A program made the position numbers and the translations under genes. A stretch of DNA of 64,000 bases from Glandiceps talaboti. Its lineage: Eukaryota > Hemichordata > Enteropneusta > Spengelidae. The notes under the pieces were generated by a model, which worked only from the letters and a program-made list of their open reading frames with translations, searched no databases and was not told the DNA's origin. The stretch is from assembly GCF_964340395.1 (NCBI RefSeq), contig NC_135567.1, positions 7,589,158 through 7,653,157 on the forward strand. The letters run 5' to 3'. Shown piece after piece: positions 38,682 to 50,961 of the stretch. Each line of letters starts with the position of its first letter. The first letter of the stretch is position 1.

Positions 38682-39069
38682 AATAATATAATCATCAAAC
38701 GATGGTCCTAGTATGCTTTATCACCCTTAGACTTATCCATAGACATGCTACATGCCAGGTTTATTTTGCAAAAACAGCATTTTATGAATATGGTATTTCC
38801 GCTAACTATGCTGTTCACTAAAAACCCTCACTGTCACCATGTTCCATCTCCTAGACTTTTCTTGACTTTTGATATGTTGTTCAGCTTAAAATTCTGAGTA
38901 AGATGCACTAAAATAATTTATGTTGCAATTATGTCTGGGTCAAACCTTATTCTGACTGGACTAAACTCTCAAGTATAGATGTGATATCATTGTTACCAGG
39001 GAGGACAAGATAATTGAACTAGAGGAACTTGACAAGGTGATATTATTACAAGCCAACCTAAATGGTATT

Positions 39070-39400
39070 AAAGCAATGTCTCAATGAGGAAAAAAACTCA
39101 TTTTCAAAATAGAAACAACTACAACCGGCCTCATAGCAAATACATGGTCACGATACCAAATGCGAAGGGCATCCCGAGAAACGGTGTCGGATCAACAGCA
39201 AATATAACAAGTCTGAGTCAGTGGCACTCAAACAGCAAACCACTCCACAACAACGCTTTAATCTCACCCAAGGAAAATCAACACAGAGACAAGGATGTTG
39301 AACTATATCTACAATCAGCTGATCATACCGCCACCTAGTGGTCAGTTGTTACTATGGAATTTCTCATTATGATGAGGATCGTCGGCCAAGAAAAAACAAA
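39070..39400 (+). pseudogene. Penelope-like C-terminal fragment
   Basis: Homologous to 19340-19800. The frame from 39084 reads THFQNRNNYNRPHSKYMVTI and NNALISPKENQHRDKDVELY, then IPPPSG in a shifted frame. The GIY-YIG block is deleted relative to the other copy, joining the upstream part directly to the protein end. Confidence 0.7.
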
Positions 39401-39479
39401 ATCATTGAACTTCTTGTGCGTCATAACATGTGCAAGTCATTTGATCTACTAAGTTGATAATCATTTTTTGTCTGTCGAC

Positions 39480-40497
39480 TTTACAATTTTGTATCACAAT
39501 TTCACTATATGGATACATTGACGTTTATTTGTGTATCCCATAATTATATGGAGTGCAAAAGTAATGAGGAAAACAGTCCTTACAATCATTGATGTTTGGA
39601 ATCAATATTCTTTCTCAAAAGGCTGTGGGAAGATATAGGTGGGGTAACGTACCAAGACATGTCGGTGTACTAAAATAGATAGATACACCACAACATAAAC
39701 AGTAAAGTGCACATAGAAAGATCATCACCGTAAACCACAGCCTTCCAATATTAGTTATCCTAGTAATTTTTAATGAGACTAGCAACTTTTACACAAGTCT
39801 TTCGAATAACCTGTTCATATGGACATTCACTCAGTGCATGTAGGGAGGACTGTTCACATTATGTCCGCCTACTATTGGACTCACTGTATACGGTCAGAAA
39901 ATACTGTTACTTCAAGGTAATGGCCCTATAAATAGGACATTCATTCACAGTGACAAGTCTGGTATAAGTCAGAGTATTAGTATATTAGTTGCCGAATAGC
40001 GTTAAATACACGTTTACAGGGAACATGCTTGGCTACGGAATGCATGGATTGTTATGATGGAGTATTCATTAATATGTATTACTAAGCTGACATAACCCTT
40101 TCATAGCCCTAAGAACCCAAAGCTTTATTCTTTATACCTTATTAAAATAAATTGCGTCATCACACCACTTTAAGCAACGTTTCCTGACAAGAAACAACAA
40201 CTTTCTTTCATATCTAATTACGGAAAACATGCCAATAACTTATTAAAACTGAAAGTTAAATCGATAATATTTTCAGAACAGATGCGCTTTGGTATCGCAA
40301 ATGTATGTACCAAGTTATAATGAATCTGAAATGTGCACATGAGATATAGCCTAATTACCGTAAACCATTAATTACGTAAATTGCTCATTAATATTCATGG
40401 AATCTTTACCAAAACCTAATCAGTTCTTTCCATTACCCTATGGAACACGTGTGCCAATTTCGTTTGATTTGACCTAGCCGTTTTGGAGAAAACGATC

Positions 40498-40558
<61 letters not shown>

Positions 40559-41939
40559 CACACACACACAGACAGACAAACCGACTTTTCACCACCAGGA
40601 AAAAAATGAAATCGTCATGAATTACAAGTTAGTGTTGTGAGACGAAAAACGATGGTTCAACACCGGAGAACTTGAATTATACAAAGAGTTACTTGTAGAC
40701 GAACAAATAACATCATGAGATATGCCTTGGCGCTGATCACCAGACTGACGAGTAAAACACGAATCTTTATCAAGCTGATTCGTTGATTTTGGCTGACTGG
40801 ACGGACTTTTATCACACTGACGACTTAATGAACTCACACTCTCCATAACCTGATAAGCAGAAGAATCTTTATCACGATGAGACGTTGATATTAGCTGATT
40901 ATTGTGTGGGCTATGTATAACAGAATTTAATATAACTTTTTAGGTGTATACAAGCGTCATGTGTATGGAAGTATAGATTTACCAAGACATTTACACCTTA
41001 CTCTTGTGATAATGTATATTGTTTGGAAGTGCCAAACTTAGTACTCGGGGAGGGGAGGGGGGTACTATTTCACATATAAAATGTCAGGTCTCAGCATGGA
41101 TGTTGCAGTGAATATGGACTATGTATAACAGTGTTATAGATTATATTAGTATAGATTTACAAAACAATACTTTCTATTTTGAATAAGAAATTTGGAAGTG
41201 TCAAACTTAGTTCTCTTGGTAGGGATACTATATTACAAGTATCAGCATGGATGTTGCATTGAATAGCGGCTATGTATGACAGCGTTGTATAGATTACACA
41301 AAGATGTTTACAACTTTCTATCAGAATTTGGAAATGTCAAACTTGGTACTCTAGGGGGATACTATTTTACAGGTCTCAGCATCGATGTTGCAGTAAATAT
41401 GATGGTAAGCGGGCTATGTATGGGGTTTCGGCAAAACAGCTGGTTAACACTTCCAAAAGGACGAAATTTTACAGCCTTGAACAATAAATATGTACGCATG
41501 CGCATAAGCTTTACCCGGAAACTATTTTACACAGACTAAATAATTCGTTAGACCGGCACTGTGTCTGACGAATTGGCTGGTATTAAAATCAAAATAATTA
41601 CACAGAAAAACGTCTGCTTCTTTCTTAGTGTTGAATCCCTCATACCAGAAAAAAACATCTAACAGTATGTACTAATTTGTAACATGCATCCCAATCCGCA
41701 AAGACACCAGTTTTTCTACCAACGACAACAGCGTAAAAGTTTTTACATTTCTTAGCTTGCTTGCGTTTAGCTTTGACAGTGAAGCCTCTGGTCACATTGC
41801 CACCTTTGTTCACATGTTTAATATCGAAATCCTCAAAGTTATATATATATATATATATATAATCAGGATCGCTTCTTCTCTTCCTTCTCCAGATATACTA
41901 AAGAAACTAAACACCCCCGTGAGGGTACATGAGGTATGA
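39480..41939. other. Inserted sequence, mostly repeats
   Basis: Absent from the other duplicate. It contains the partner of 24655-25090 at about 39700-40135 and a (CAGA)n-tailed repeat at 40140-40620. Two rough repeats of a block around GGAAGTGCCAAACTTAG and GGAAGTGTCAAACTTAG lie at about 40980-41400. No gene is recognised. Confidence 0.6.
40140..40620. repeat. (CAGA)n-tailed repeat, inverted partner of 44085-44520
   Basis: TTTCCTGACAAGAAAC through CGTTTTGGAGAAAACGATCAG and a CAGA run is mirrored at 44085-44520 (CTGTCTG run, TCTCCAAAACGGCTGG, and TTTCTTGTCAGGAAA). It is related to the internal repeats of 37293-38681. Confidence 0.8.
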
Positions 41940-41959
41940 AAAGTGGATGTCTGTCTGTG

Positions 41960-42395
41960 TGTGCCTGTCTGTATGTATGTATGTATGTATGTATGTATGT
42001 ATGTATGTATGTATGTATGTGTGTGTGTGTCTGTCTGTCTGTGTGTCACAATTTTCTTAAAAACGGCTGGCCCAATTATAATGAAATTTGGTACATATAA
42101 TGGCTGGGGTAATAGCTAGACCTGTATAGTTTTTGAGCCATCTCTGTTTATGCTAATTATGGAAATTTGCATATCAATGAAATAAAGTAATTAAGCAATA
42201 TCTTAAAACTGCGTATTTCAATTTCAATATAATTTAGTATATTCGTTAAACATGACTGACATACATTTGTCCTGTAAAATCTGTTGATGTACCTTACAGC
42301 ATTAATGAATAATTTGCATAATTCATTCATTTTTGGTAATTAGGCTATATCTTAAGAATGCATACTTCAATTTCAATATAAGCTAGTGCATATTG
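41960..42395. repeat. Microsatellite and inverted fragment of the 37293 element family
   Basis: A GTAT array and CTGT runs (41970-42045) lead into a reverse-complement match to about 38100-38590, with AAAACGGCTGGCCCAATTAT and AATTTGCATAATTCATTCAT. The fragment ends at the junction with Penelope-like sequence near 42395. Confidence 0.8.
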
Positions 42396-42740
42396 AAACT
42401 CTGAGTCAGTGGCATTCAAAGTCTCACCAAAGGAAAATACAACATCCGAACATTGCAGCAGGGTGATAAAATAAGGTACCGTCCAAGGACTATCATCAAA
42501 TGTATATAGGAGAATCAGGACGACAATTCAAAACAGGGATCGAGGAACATCACAAATATTGGAGGGACAATACTTTAGCATTCGTTAACAATTTTCCCAA
42601 AATATAATAGCAAACAACATCAGATGCAACCATCTCAAAATCAACAGAGACAGGGATGTTGAACTATTGACATCTACGATAAGCTGATCATACCGCCACC
42701 TAGTGGTCAGTTGTTACTATGGAATTTGTCATTATGATGT
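42395..42740 (+). pseudogene. Penelope-like GIY-YIG fragment
   Basis: Homologous to 19480-19830. The block translating to DYHQMYIGESGRQFKTGIEE is retained at about 42487-42546, with frame breaks before it and a deletion in the upstream part. Confidence 0.7.
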
Positions 42741-45054
42741 GGATCGTCGGCCAAGAAAGATACAAATCAGTGACCTTCTTGTGTGTCATACCCTGTGCAA
42801 GTGTTTTTGATCTACTGAGTTGATAACCATTTTTAGTCAGTCCAGTTTAAAATTTTGTATTGCAATTTCACTATATTACAGTGGCCCACAAATAACGACA
42901 CAGAAATCATTACACAAAAACTTTAATTTTCAATACACAAACTTACAAAATTTCATCAAAACTGTAATTTCGACAACAAAACATTATTTTCCATACACAC
43001 ATTTTAATTTGAAACAACGCAAAATGAAACTGAACGTGCAAAACTCAATTCGAAACACCACAAAGTAAAACTTAATTTGAAAACAACACAATAGATAAAC
43101 CTGGGAACGCGAAAATCTCAATTTGAAAGCAACATGAACTTATCCTGTGGTAGCACAAAACTCAATTTGAAAACAACATATACTTAATCTGTGGACGTGT
43201 AACAACTAAACAAAGGCAATGGCAAAACATAAAAACCCACAGCAAATTAAAAACCCAAGACAGAAGTAGAATCTGGTGGCGAAAATGCAACATGTACAAA
43301 TGGCGTCACATGGGTGTTTATTATTGGTGCACAACGGTCGTCTTAATTTTCTTTAATATCAAGACTAAGATTATGTACATGTAGTAAGAGTAAGCTCATA
43401 GTGAATGTATTGAATAAAGTTTGATTCAAGTATTCTTACTTCAGAGGTTTTACAAGTGATGAAATTTACAATTTCATGTCAAAGTGTTATAACATTCGAT
43501 CACCACATCAGAACATGTTTCGTCATATAATTTGCAATACAATGTATTACCAGTAACATGGTTGTAATAAGGCATGATATTGTTTGTGGCAAATCAGATG
43601 CCTTGTATTATATATTACAGAATATAAATGTTGTGTAAAAACCTTATTCTACCAGTTCCACATGATGACTACGTATACATGTACAATGTATATCAACACA
43701 GACACCCTGTAAGTTGAGGCTTAAAATGAGATGTTATGACATCAATACCCCTAAAATGAAAGTTTTGCATGTACAAAGAAAACACAGTATGTTTTACATA
43801 AAAATGGGTACATCAAATGAATCAAAAGTATCTATATCCTGGGTCAACAGTGGGGCTAACTATTATTGACAATTTGGGGCTGATGTGATATTTTCTTGGT
43901 GGGAAGGGGGATTGGGGGTGAGGGGTGAACAAATGTGATGGTCATAAAAATTGATAATTGTTAGTTAATTCAACTTGACCTTTCAGGTTTCTATTAAGCC
44001 TTGTGATAGACTCTATCACAAAATGAGACACACAAATGCTTCTAAACGTCTAAAATGCTAACACATCGTCTGGCTAAACTTACATGTTTTTCTTCCGCAA
44101 GGACGAAATATATTAGTGGATGGAAGTGTGTGTGTGTCTGTCTGTCTGTCTGTCTGTGTGTCTGTTTTCTCCAAAACGGCTGGCTCAATTCAAACGAAAT
44201 TTTGTATACATGTTCCATAGGGTGATTGCAAGAACTGATTAGGTTTTAGTAAACACTCCATGAATATTAATGAACTATTTATGTAATTAATGGTTTTCGG
44301 TAATTAGGCTATATCTACAAAATGCACGGTTATCTTTAAAAAATGCACTCTTCGAATTCAATATAACTTGATACATAAATTTGCGATTTCAAAGCGCACC
44401 TGTCTTGAAAATACTACTAATGTAGCTTGTAGTTTTAGTAAGTTATTGGCATATTTTAGTAGGCCACTAAAAAGGAAGAAATAGTTTCTTGTCAGGAAAT
44501 GTTGTCTAAAGTGGTGTGATGATGTGACTTTTTCTTTACATTCTAAACAAATGTTAATCAATATGCTTATCATTGCAGTTACTGTTCTTTTTATTTAGTA
44601 CAGCAAGTGTGTATGTGGGGCAGATGTCATAGGCTAGTTCATGATTAATTTTGGAGTTGTTTTCACTGATGGCAATTAATGTAGGGAGAGTTACTTTTGT
44701 GTTTTCCCTTTCATCTCCAGACTGAAGTGGCTGGACAAACATGACAAAACATTAACGCGGGAAGGGGGGTACTGAAGTGATGGGCGTTGACCAGAAACAA
44801 TTTTCTCTCTTTTTTGGCCATTAAAACTCATTCTACTGTGAGTGCTTTGCTACAACATTCTATAAAGCTTTACATTACATGTTGTGGTTGGCCAGGAGAT
44901 CAGTAACAGCAATGGGCAAATAACAATCAATGAGAAAAAATAACTTATTGCATATCTTTTGTTGTATTCCAACAAATGTCTGTAGGAATGACAATCTCAA
45001 AACTTTGCCCTTACGGAAGACATTCAGTTTGAATCTGGTATAATACATGTATCC

Positions 45055-45173
45055 ATCCATCCATACCATTCATCCATCCATCCATCCATACATACATACA
45101 TACATACATACATACATACATACATACATACATACATACATACATACATGCATGCATGCATACATACATACAT

Positions 45174-45234
<61 letters not shown>

Positions 45235-45235
45235 A
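45055..45235. repeat. Compound CATC, CATA and CAGA microsatellites
   Basis: Three tetranucleotide arrays in tandem, at the position of 20665-20945 in the other duplicate. Confidence 0.95.
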
Positions 45236-46196
45236 AGTTGTAAAGTTGTAAAGGTTAATGTCACTCCAGGAAATGAATATATTGTTATCAACTAGTTACT
45301 CGCAAATTACTTTATGATTTCATGTCATATAAATATATCTATTCAACTAATACTCATGTGTGTCTGCTAAGTCTAATAATGCTACATGCAGATCAATTCA
45401 TGAATATTCATTGTTAAAGTAATACATATGTATGTATGCCAAGTCCCATAATGCAACACTGTGGACCACTATAGTTTGTTTTGTAGTTTCTTGGTAATCT
45501 ACAAAATCTATGTGATGTGAAATTATGAGTTGACTCTCCAGACCCCAAAGTTTATGGAAGCCCCTTTATATCCTGGAGTGATGTTTCCCTTTCATTTAGC
45601 TTAGTTTTCACTGATACAAATATATTGCTTGTGTATTGTCATGTTGTCACTTTCTGCTTAACCTGAGTACAAATGTATGCCAAAGACAATCTCAACTGAA
45701 ATCTATAAATGACCTAGAGTTCATATATAATAACTTTCAGTGTGTCTCAATACTGTATTGCAAATTTGCATCAAGTCAGACAATGGGTTTCTGTTTTGCG
45801 AGATTACACATTATATTGTATATTATTTTGTCACATTTCCCATTACAACCCCCTAGACAGAAAAGACTTGATTGTAGCATAAAATATTATACATCTTGAC
45901 TTCCACAGATTTCCGTATCAACCAATTATGCAACATTTACATGTAACTGTATAAATACATATGTAAATTAACGACTCCATCGTTTTTAATGTATTAGATT
46001 GTTCTCAATTTTTGGATAATATATTTGTAAAACTATGTATCGTCACACGAAAATGTATCCTGTTGCGTTGTAGAATGCTCGAGTGTCTGCGGCTGCGGTC
46101 TTCGGTCGTGGTGTATATAGCAAATGGTAGGTGTTCATAAGCCAGTTGAGAAAGTGAAGGACGTTCGATGCGTTCCTTGATTTTGCTAACACGGAA

Positions 46197-46445
46197 TTAC
46201 GATGGGTTGAAAGCTGGCAAGTATGTGTGTGTGGATATTACTTCGATACATTGAGTGCCCACTTGAGCATTTAGCCAAATGCCCAAAGTGTGAGCGACCT
46301 GACTATGATGTATTGGAGCATTGTCCACTACAAGGAAATCACAAGGTTGGAGTACAGGCGGATCTATTCGTCTACTGTCTCGATGCATTGATTGATGAAG
46401 TCGGAATATGTTACTGAATTTGATGTTCCCAATGCATGCCATCAA
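46197..46445 (-). pseudogene. DDE-type transposase fragment (DDE_3-like)
   Basis: The minus strand encodes about 80 residues ending in the core of a DDE endonuclease: PCDFLVVDNAPIHHSQVAHT, where the Asp of VVDNAPIHH is the second catalytic acid. IWLNAQVGTQCIEVI and LPAFNPS follow. In this superfamily NPS or NPI is followed by the catalytic Glu; here that codon is TAA (46197-46199), so the third acid is lost. Downstream KIKERIE in the same frame matches the usual lysine-rich helix. The first catalytic Asp and the DNA-binding domain are not visible. It lies about 600 bp upstream of, and divergent from, the YqaJ fossil. Confidence 0.7.
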
Positions 46446-47032
46446 GTGGCTAAGTTATTCTTTAATATTCACTTCAATAAAGGAATTAGAAATAAGGGTA
46501 ATTACCAAATTTGATTTCCATCCTTCAATTAATAATCTATGTTTTTGTATTGTTTCTAATTTTCTACTGTCACTACAAATCAGTAAACTGATGTTTTTAA
46601 GCATATGGGCGATTTTATCTGGCCAAATGGAATTACACCTTCAATGTTAATTTGAATATTCTGGAAAAGGGTAATGTCGAAGACATTCTATTGGAAAGTA
46701 ATACAAAATAGAAACAAGCAGTCATCGGACATGACTCAGTCCTGCAATGGATGTTTTCAGAGAATTGCCACAAGTCATGGTAGTGTGATATATTAGATTG
46801 TATGAAATATAGTGACAATGGCATTGTAGGACAACTGTATAGTTGATTGAATATTTGCATACATTTTTTGAATGTTTATTTATTTGCCTATTAATCCCTG
46901 TTGTTATCTTTCAAATATAAGTTATCATTTGGCTGTTGTTATGGGTGTGGTCTAGTTGCTAGGCACATTTACATACATTTTTTGAATGTTATTCAATAGA
47001 TACTATGTATGTACATCATCCGTTACCTAGCA

Positions 47033-48760
47033 ACCCGGGCAGCGCCTTATTGAGTGGCAAGAATGTGGCGGGTAAACAAAAAACATTGTTAGCTGCGCCT
47101 CTGGCTGGAGTTCAACTACTACGCTACTCATCATCAAAGTACTTGGAAAACCTAAACACCTACTAAAAGCAATACTATCTTGAAAAATTACACATTTGTG
47201 GACTAAAATCGGACCCTTACACGTTTTTGAAGTCCTAATTCGACTGCAATTAGCCAAAGTTGTGGCCAGAGGTAACCTATGCTGACATCTATGCATACTT
47301 CATTACCAAGCTGAGTCTGTACACTCACTCACAACTGAAATCGTACAAAAGTTTAGATGCTTATCAATTTGTTGTTACTTGACAAAATTTTGATGTAATG
47401 TGTAAACGAATTCAAATTACTAACGATCACAACACTGGATTTCAGTTTGTCGGAAAGGTATGATATTCACAAAGTATCTTCACTTAGCCTCTGAACTGCG
47501 TATGGGCTGCACTCAAAACAGATGCCACAGTGATTGCCGTTCATTGTATTTTTGTATTTGTATGGCTGGCTCGGTGAGGCTTGTTCACATCATGGAAGTA
47601 CAACCAACGTTATACTTCCATGTTCACATGTAGGAGCGGACCAGTTCTACATTGATACAGTGACTCAATTCAAGAGAAGAACTGACATGTCAGCATGTAC
47701 TTTAAAAGTTTGCTCATTTCAAACAGCTTTGCAACTCCAGTGTCACAGGACGTGTGGTTAGCGGTAGTGACAAATCTACAGGGAAAAGCCCCTCTAGTGA
47801 AGTCTGCGCCACCATTAACACCAGGTGAATTAAAATACTTTGTGATTAAACTTGAGAAAACAGGTGTAAAAAGTGCCGTGTTACGTATACACATCCTGAC
47901 ACATACAAGTAATCTGTACCAATGTCAACAAAGCTAGTCAAACTGCTGACTAAACGCTACAACCCATTGTTCCATGACCTCCTGTATAATGAGTTTTTGA
48001 TAAAGTGTGACAATGTGAGTCTTATGTTATGGTTGTATTCATGAAATAGATGCCATTGAAAGTTTGAAAGTGCGTCTAATAAATGATGGGCATGTAAGAG
48101 TTGAAAGTTTACAATGTGGTCTGTATAGAAGCACTAAGTATATCTTTCTTGCTGGTCCCCCTGATGCTTTAATTAGATGTGAGAGCCATGGAATTTTCAC
48201 AGCTGAAGTCAAGTTTCCCCTCAAATGTAAAGATAGGACTCCACAAATGCAAACAGAATCAGATGCATCATTTTGTATGCAAAACATTGGTGGAAAGTAT
48301 GTTTTAAAGCGAACTCATCCACATTTTTATCAAGTCCAGCTACACATGTTTTTAGTTGGTATTCCGTGTAGCTATTTTGTTATTTGGTCACCTGTGGGTG
48401 AAATAATTCAGCAAGTGTATTTTGATGAAATCTTCATGGAGCAGATGATAAAGAAAGCTGATAAATGTTTTCAGGCATTGTATTCTCCACGAGATACTAG
48501 TTAAGTGGTATTCCAGAAAATATCAACAACTTGGGAGCACAGAGAACCATACAGGTAGTGAGTTGCCATATGACACATATTCATATACATCCGTTTGTTA
48601 TTGCCCTGGTGACAGTTTTTTTTCGAGGGACATGATTGTTTGTAGTAACAAAGATTGTCAAGTGAAATACTACCACTTGGATTGTTTGAAAATTAAGCAT
48701 GCTAAGCAGGGGAAGTGGTTTTGTCCAAGTTGTTCTAAGAAAAGGACAGGAAAAATATAG
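47033..48760 (+). pseudogene. SWIM zinc finger - YqaJ exonuclease - PHD gene fossil
   Basis: Plus-strand pieces, in order: LLSGKNVAGKQKTLL (SAP-like N-terminus), SDPYTFL and WPEVTYADIYAYF, YTHSQLKSYKSLDAYQF with a stop after it, then VIAVHC and GEACSH of a SWIM zinc finger (broken by an insert at 47591-47629). The YqaJ nuclease follows from 48064: the catalytic triad region with Asp in GPPDAL, Glu and Lys in TAEVKFP (48202-48219), and HPHFYQVQLHMF. After a frameshift near 48480 come ILVKWYSRK and a C-terminal PHD finger (CYC, CSNKDC, HLDC, CPSC; 48590-48738). Such proteins are multicopy in invertebrate genomes and are linked to DNA transposons. There are several stops and frameshifts, so it is inactive, although the last two domains are long open stretches. 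Confidence 0.85.
47582..47629. repeat. 32-bp palindromic insert between 9-bp direct repeats
   Basis: TGTTCACAT occurs at 47582-47590 and 47621-47629. Between and overlapping them, CATGGAAGTA (47591-47600) and TACTTCCATG (47613-47622) form a perfect 10-bp inverted repeat with a 12-base loop. The added 39 bp is 13 codons, in frame, splitting the SWIM motif between CSH and VGA. Confidence 0.9.
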
Positions 48761-48784
48761 ATTGTCCTACACAGTAACACACCA

Positions 48785-49540
48785 CACAGTGTTGATGATG
48801 ACTAGGTAACTCGGTGAAACAATGGGCAAATGTTGATGATGACTAGGTAACTCGGTGAAACAATGGGCAAATGTTGATGATGACTAGGTAACTAGGTGAA
48901 ACAATGGGCAAATGTTGATGATGATTGGGTAACTAGGTGAAACAATGGGCAAATGATGATGACTAGGTAACTAGGTGAAACAATGGGCAAATGTTGATGA
49001 TGATTGGGTAACTAGGTGAAACAATGGGCAAATGTTGATGATGATTGGGTAACTAGGTGAAACAATGGGCAAATGTTGATGATGATTGGGTAACTAGGTG
49101 AAACAATGGGCAAATGTTGATGATGACTAGGTAAAACAATGGGCAAATGTTGATGATGACTAGGTAACTCGGTGAAACAATGGGCAGATGTTGATGATGA
49201 CCTGGCAACTAGGTGAAACAATGGGCAAATGTTGATGATGACTAGGTAACTAGGTGAAACAATGGGCAAATGTTGATGATGACTAGGTAACTAGGTGAAA
49301 CAATGGGCAGATGTTGATGATGACTAGGTAACTAGGTAACTAGGTGAAACAATGGGCAAATGTTGATGATGACCTGGTAACAAGGTGTAACAATGGGCAA
49401 ATGTTGATGATGACTAGGTAACTAGGTGAAACAATGGGCAGATGTTGATGATGACTAGGTAACTAGGTAACAAGGTGAAACAATGGGCAAATGTTGATGA
49501 TGACTAGGTAACTAGATGAAACAATGGGCAACAATAATAG
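48785..49540. repeat. 41-bp minisatellite
   Basis: About 18 units built on GATGATGACTAGGTAACTAG then GTGAAACAATGGGCAAATGTT begin just after the PHD stop codon. Variants (ACTCGG, ATTGGG, CAGATG, partial units) are scattered, and some variant blocks recur together, showing internal duplication. Confidence 0.95.
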
Positions 49541-50890
49541 CAACTACTGTCTGATGAGTAGCAAATCATTAATGTAAATAAAACATATTTAGCAACCTGA
49601 TGCATGGGCATCATGGCACAATAAAGCTAAGCTTGCTAATATCTAAAATAACAAAAATGTCAATATAAATTTCCAAAACCCAGTCTTTTCTCATTGTAGT
49701 GGTAGATTTATGTGTACTTATTTGGCTGTGGTGTAAGTTCAATAAATATGTATGTCAACATGTAGCTCGAGTGTCGGGTGATACATTGTTGCAATTGTTG
49801 CTAAGGGCGCGAACGCACTCACTCACGTCACTTTCTCCGCACACTATAATTTAGACAGGGTATGCAATCCTAATTTACACATTTCACCGTTTACACATTC
49901 ACACGCAAACAATTCGTACACAAATTTCACAATTCATTGGCACCGTCTTTCAGGTAAATATACTATAACCAGAATGTTCATATTTTAACGATAACCCAAG
50001 ATATTGTAAAGGAAAAACTATGCCGATTTTCTCTTTATGTGCGTTACCAATTAGCGTAACATGGTATACGCAGAAAGCCCGAGTGTGGCTGTTTTGTCAC
50101 AAGGCAGGCATTGCCGTAATTTGTACGATAGCCGCGTTCACATGTGTGTTTTGATCGATGTCGACTCGGTGGTGTACGTCCTTGACCTTGTTGCAAGATG
50201 TGGTAAGGCCTGTGTTTGTTTTGAAAGCATGCCGTCATAGCTGTCATCATTGGCAATATATTACAACGGTCACAGTGGACAGTGCGTGATTACATGAGCA
50301 GACCGCGTACAAGGTAATGTTTTCACTTTTACAGTTTTTTTACTACCTGTCTAACGAAGCGTCGTGGTAGTTACAGTAAATTAGTTTTGAAAATGTTGTT
50401 CTCAGTCTAGTCATTGGTTTTAGTTTTTTTGTAATCCAGCTTATTTGTTTATGGTCAAGTTTTCCCGATAATAGTTGCTATAATTGTGAAATTTATCTGT
50501 GAAAAACTGGCGGAACACATAGTGCCGGGACAGTGTCTTATACAAGTAAAAGTTCATTGGCCAGTGAAGTAATTACAAGTTTTGTGCGTGAAGAAAGTAA
50601 CGTTGCACTCCAGTAGAGCCTGTTCAGAAAATGTATCGGCTGATATAATTTACCGGTTACTTCACACAGACAGAGTAAAGTTTTGTATACTGCTAATACT
50701 CACTTAGGCCATTGTCATTTTCGCGCCTTTTTGCAAATTTCCAGTCACGTAAAACACTTTGTGTTTACTTGTTAGTTTGTGACAAAAGTATTGTTGCAAT
50801 TTTTTATGTGCAACGGTACATTCCATATAATGCTATTTTCAATCTATAAGTGTTACTTTTATATATATACCTGAAATGTTTATGACCCCA

Positions 50891-50961
<71 letters not shown>

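Larger units (their letters stand above)
35041..45785. repeat. Large duplicated segment, copy 2, with insertions
   Basis: This is the partner of 16632-21785. It is about twice as long because of the insertion at 37293-38681, added sequence from 39480 to 42394 (including the partner of 24655), and inserted repeats around 44085-44520. Part of the Penelope-like region is present twice (39084-39340 and 42395-42740), so a local repeat of that part also occurred. Confidence 0.8.

Noticed and set aside
48785-49540. CRISPR-like array of regular 41-bp repeats
   Set aside because: Units are contiguous with no unique spacers and the context is an animal genome; it is a minisatellite. The same holds for the 37-bp arrays.
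50044-50256. Stretch reading VLIDVDSVVYVLDLVARCGK on the plus strand, resembling the acid-containing part of a Mutator-like transposase sometimes linked with YqaJ genes
   Set aside because: Only about 20-30 residues with weak likeness, no flanking support, and an open frame on the opposite strand too; not enough to call.
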